A DNA stretch of 6,537 bases from Promethearchaeota archaeon (GTDB lineage: Archaea > Asgardarchaeota > Lokiarchaeia > Sigynarchaeales > SOKP01): positions 1 through 6,537 of the forward strand of contig JAUXAJ010000287.1 of the NCBI GenBank assembly GCA_030620005.1. Direction: 5' to 3'. A program made the translations under genes and the position numbers. The notes beneath the pieces were generated by a model. It searched no databases, was not told where the DNA came from, and worked only from the letters and a program-made list of their open reading frames with translations. Below are positions 3,970-6,537 of this stretch, piece after piece (within the stretch, counting starts at the first letter, position 1; each line of letters opens with the position of its first letter).

Positions 3970-5268
3970 ATGAATCTACCTCTTCTAGTTATACTTTTTG
4001 TAATCTTTGGATTAATAATTTTTAGCTATTCGTTTAAGGATTTAGATTTTGTCGCTATTTCTATATTGTGTTGTTTTATTGGAGCAACTCTTACGGGTTT
4101 GGTTAAAGGGATTGGAATAGATGTATTTATTTCGTTCGTTAGGTGGGAAGTAATTATTATCATCTTAAGCATGAGCATCATCACTAAGATTGCACAGGAT
4201 TTTAATATATTGGAATATATCGCTGTAAAGCTTTTTAAAATTTCAAAAGGTGATCAAAGAGTGTTTTTTTATTTGATTTGTATAATTACAACTCTTCTAG
4301 CAGCGATTATAAGTGATGTTATTGTAGTATTAATTCTTGCACCTGTTGTTATTCGGTTATGTCATTTTCTTAAAATTAGAGCCGGTACATACCTTTTGGG
4401 CATGACTGTGTGCATTAATATTGGTTCGATAATTACCCCCTTTAGCTCGGGCGAGAATATTATCATTTCCACGGCGTTCAAACTTGATACACTTTACTTT
4501 ATTCAATATTATTGGATATTTTCTTTTCTCTTGTTATTTCTTACGATTTTTTTGATGGATCGATTCATTTTAAGCAAAGAACCTAAGATTGAAAGGCAGC
4601 AACAAAGATTTGTATTGGACCTAATCGACGCTGATGTAATGATAAAAGACAAGACAATGTTTTATTTTAACTCAATTGCCATTATTGTTACGATCGTTTT
4701 ATTCATGATTTTACCATTACTCTATTTAACAGCAATAATTTCAGCCATGATTTTAGTGCTTGTAAACAAGAATTATACGAAGAAATCCATGAAAGAATTA
4801 TTTAAAGATATTGAATGGGAGATTATATTTTTCTTTATTTCGCTTTATGTTATTATAGGGTGCCTTATAGAGGCTGGATTTAGCGAGATTTTTGAAAGCA
4901 TACCATTTGGAACGTTAAATCCCTTCCTCGTGTCTTTTATAATTCTAATTATTGTAAGCCTAATTTCAGGATTTGTAGCAAATACACCAACTGCTTTGGT
5001 TTTCATTCCTATTTTACAAACTCTAATTACTACTTTTAAGATTCCATCAATTCCACTGTTATTTGCATTCATAATTGGCATTAATCTCGGTGGAAACTTG
5101 ATCCCTCAAGGTGCTGCGTGTGACATGATGACGCTAAAAATTGCTGAAGATAAAGGCGTAGAAAATTTTAATTACAAGAGACTGTTGAAAATGGGAGCCG
5201 TATTCGCATTAATCCATATTGGAGCTTCAATACTTTATTTGCTCATATTGTCGCTATTATTTGGATGA
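3970..5268 (+). CDS. ArsB/NhaD-type (ion transporter superfamily) membrane permease
   Basis: A 432-residue protein with about 11-12 membrane helices spread over its whole length, the normal size for ArsB/NhaD/CitM-like permeases. The two inverted halves show the paired signature of the superfamily: half one has SDVIVVLILAPV (115-126) and the re-entrant NIGSIITPFSSGENIII (150-166); half two has ANTPTALVFIPI (337-348) and GINLGGNLIPQGAA (370-383), where G-x-NLGGN-x-x-P-x-GA is characteristic. A polar loop at about 203-228 links the halves. Members exchange Na+/H+ or export arsenite or carry di/tricarboxylates. Here the first half has Ser-Asp where many relatives have Asn-Asn or Asp-Asn, and Ser-Gly-Glu-Asn where many have Asp-Pro-Pro-Asn, so the substrate cannot be assigned. 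No ars regulator or reductase gene is nearby, which weakens an arsenite role. The ATG at 3970 leads straight into the first helix. Confidence 0.85.
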   Translation: MNLPLLVILFVIFGLIIFSYSFKDLDFVAISILCCFIGATLTGLVKGIGIDVFISFVRWEVIIIILSMSIITKIAQDFNILEYIAVKLFKISKGDQRVFFYLICIITTLLAAIISDVIVVLILAPVVIRLCHFLKIRAGTYLLGMTVCINIGSIITPFSSGENIIISTAFKLDTLYFIQYYWIFSFLLLFLTIFLMDRFILSKEPKIERQQQRFVLDLIDADVMIKDKTMFYFNSIAIIVTIVLFMILPLLYLTAIISAMILVLVNKNYTKKSMKELFKDIEWEIIFFFISLYVIIGCLIEAGFSEIFESIPFGTLNPFLVSFIILIIVSLISGFVANTPTALVFIPILQTLITTFKIPSIPLLFAFIIGINLGGNLIPQGAACDMMTLKIAEDKGVENFNYKRLLKMGAVFALIHIGASILYLLILSLLFG

Positions 5269-5375
5269 ATCAAAAAAAGTAGTTTTATTCACATTAAATC
5301 AAGATAACAATTATTTTAACCATTTTATTCTTTATTATCACAAGGAAATTATTATTTTTTTATAGTTAACGCTTC
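5269..5375 (+). promoter_or_regulatory. Transporter-guaA intergenic region with A/T boxes
   Basis: These 107 bases contain no ORF of note. TTTTTTATAG (5356-5365) and the overlapping TATTATTT (5350-5357) are TATA-like; the latter is at the better distance (about 23 bases) from the guaA ATG. There is no Shine-Dalgarno sequence before the ATG. The purine and adenine regulation known in bacteria (PurR box, purine riboswitch) is not visible. Confidence 0.3.
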
Positions 5376-6537
5376 ATGGATAAAATCATTGTATTAGATT
5401 TTGGCGGTCAATATTGCCACTTAATTACAAGAAGAATTAGAGATTTGGGAGTTTATTCCGAAATTTTACCATTTGATGTAGATATTGAAAAATTAAAGGA
5501 TCTTGAGCCAAAGGGTATTATTCTTTCTGGAGGCCCGAGCAGTGTATACGAAAAAAATAGCCCAAAATTGTCAGAAGATTTCTACAATTACATAAATGAA
5601 GAAAAAATACCCTTGCTAGGTATCTGCTATGGCCTTCATTTGATAGCTCAACAACTTGGTGGGAAGATAGAACCTCACGATAGTAAAGAATTTGGAAAAA
5701 CTAATCTCAAGATAATTGAAAAAAATCTCTTGCTTGATTCTTTAGAAAAGGAAGAAATAGCATGGATGTCGCACGGGGACCAAGTTTCTAAAATTCCTGA
5801 AGGGTTTCAAGTGTTAGCCAAAACAGATGCTTGTCCAATTGCAGCGTACGGAAACGATGAAAAGAAAATATATGGCGTTCAATTTCATCCAGAAGTGGTT
5901 CATACGCCAAAAGGAAATGTTATCTTAGAAAATTTTATACTGAAAATAGCTAAAGCCAAAAAAGAATGGAAATTGGATGACTGGATTGATCGAATAATCG
6001 AAGATATTAGAAGAGAAATAGGTCCAGAAAACAAGGTTGTTTTAGGATTAAGTGGCGGTGTTGATTCATCAGTTACGGCCATACTGCTTCATAATGTCAT
6101 CGGTGATCGTTTACATAGCATATTTATAAATAACGGGTTATTACGCAAGAACGAAGAAGTTCAAGTCCAACAAGCTTTCAAGGAAAAATTAAAATTTGAA
6201 AATTTCCACTACATCGATGCTGAAAAATTATTTCTTGAACGATTAAAAAATGTGGAAGAACCAGAAAAAAAACGTAAAATAATTGGACACGCTTTTATTG
6301 AAGTGTTTGAAAAAAAAACCATTGAACTCGAAAAAGAATATCCAGATATCAAGTATCTTGCCCAAGGAACAATATATCCTGACCGTGTAGAAACTGCCGC
6401 AACCAGCAAGGCTTCGGCTAAAATAAAATCCCATCACAACCTTACACTTCCAGACGACATGACGCTTAAAATCATTGAACCGCTTAAAGATTTATACAAA
6501 GACGAAGTGCGAAGAATAGGTTTAAAATTGGGTTTGG
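5376..6537 (+). CDS. guaA: GMP synthase, glutamine-hydrolysing, single-chain form (3' end cut by window)
   Basis: GuaA makes GMP from XMP, ATP and glutamine, the last step of guanine nucleotide synthesis in the cytoplasm. The 387 visible residues are about three quarters of a typical ~510-residue enzyme. The class I glutamine amidotransferase domain (about 1-190) starts with IVLDFGGQYCHLI and has the triad Cys84 (GICYGLH), His171 and Glu173 (FHPEV). The ATP-pyrophosphatase domain follows with the P-loop SGGVDSS (226-232), NNGLLRKNE (252-260), AFIEVF (306-311), LAQGTIYPD (328-336), KSHHN (351-355) and EPLKDLYKDEVRRIG (368-382). The dimerisation domain is outside the window. Both activities are fused in one chain, unlike the separate subunits of Methanocaldococcus and Pyrococcus. 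Oddities: the usual HHNVGGLP loop is HHNLTLP, one residue shorter, and INNGLLR has Asn where E. coli has Asp. Catalytic residues are intact. The ATG at 5376 directly precedes the first strand, as usual for GuaA. Confidence 0.96.
   Translation, partial: MDKIIVLDFGGQYCHLITRRIRDLGVYSEILPFDVDIEKLKDLEPKGIILSGGPSSVYEKNSPKLSEDFYNYINEEKIPLLGICYGLHLIAQQLGGKIEPHDSKEFGKTNLKIIEKNLLLDSLEKEEIAWMSHGDQVSKIPEGFQVLAKTDACPIAAYGNDEKKIYGVQFHPEVVHTPKGNVILENFILKIAKAKKEWKLDDWIDRIIEDIRREIGPENKVVLGLSGGVDSSVTAILLHNVIGDRLHSIFINNGLLRKNEEVQVQQAFKEKLKFENFHYIDAEKLFLERLKNVEEPEKKRKIIGHAFIEVFEKKTIELEKEYPDIKYLAQGTIYPDRVETAATSKASAKIKSHHNLTLPDDMTLKIIEPLKDLYKDEVRRIGLKLGL

Noticed and set aside
4845..5081. A 78-codon minus-strand frame
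   Set aside because: Antisense to the transporter in the region of its conserved second-half motifs.
5269..5375. Purine or guanidine riboswitch before guaA
   Set aside because: The 107 bases are nearly all A/T with no conserved aptamer core or stable stems.
5900..6437. Three minus-strand frames of 60-66 codons
   Set aside because: All are antisense to guaA, which has unambiguous catalytic motifs through this region.

Overview
The window is AT-rich (roughly 30% G+C by eye, not counted). Most starts lack a convincing Shine-Dalgarno sequence, and several have a TATA-like A/T box about 25 bases upstream, so it reads as archaeal. A longin-like protein, a stand-alone RING-type zinc finger and a single-chain (fused) GMP synthase together suggest an Asgard archaeon of the Lokiarchaeia type. 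That placement is an inference from gene content.

Layout, left to right. At 1-190 lies the left end of an IS200/IS605-family element on the minus strand: the first 20 codons of tnpB run off the window edge, behind a subterminal hairpin. Immediately beyond it, at 243-302 on the plus strand, is a short remnant of a HAD-hydrolase gene, cut off just after the first catalytic motif. Two minus-strand genes follow: a metallo-beta-lactamase-fold hydrolase (330-1217) and a two-helix membrane mini-protein (1313-1501). A 100-base divergent promoter region separates the latter from a plus-strand 69-residue zinc protein (1602-1811), whose cysteine spacing matches the C4C4 RING finger of the NOT4 ubiquitin ligase almost exactly. 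The 266-base gap at 1812-2077 holds T-tracts, an octamer tandem repeat, box C/D-like motifs and a hairpin.

The plus strand then carries a probable two-gene unit: an SRPBCC/START-like ligand-binding protein with a GTG start (2078-2575) and a longin-domain protein with a long helical C-terminus (2608-3453). After a structured, T-rich intergenic region come an unrecognised 79-residue ORF (3666-3905), a 12-helix-class ArsB/NhaD-type ion transporter (3970-5268), and guaA (5376 to the right edge), which encodes glutamine-hydrolysing GMP synthase and is cut by the window end.

The housekeeping anchor is guaA; the left end looks like a recombination-prone junction (transposon end, HAD stump, MBL gene). 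The most interesting parts are the two eukaryote-like proteins, the NOT4-spaced RING and the longin protein paired with an SRPBCC protein. No ubiquitin, E1, E2 or small GTPase gene is visible here, so their pathway roles remain inferred.
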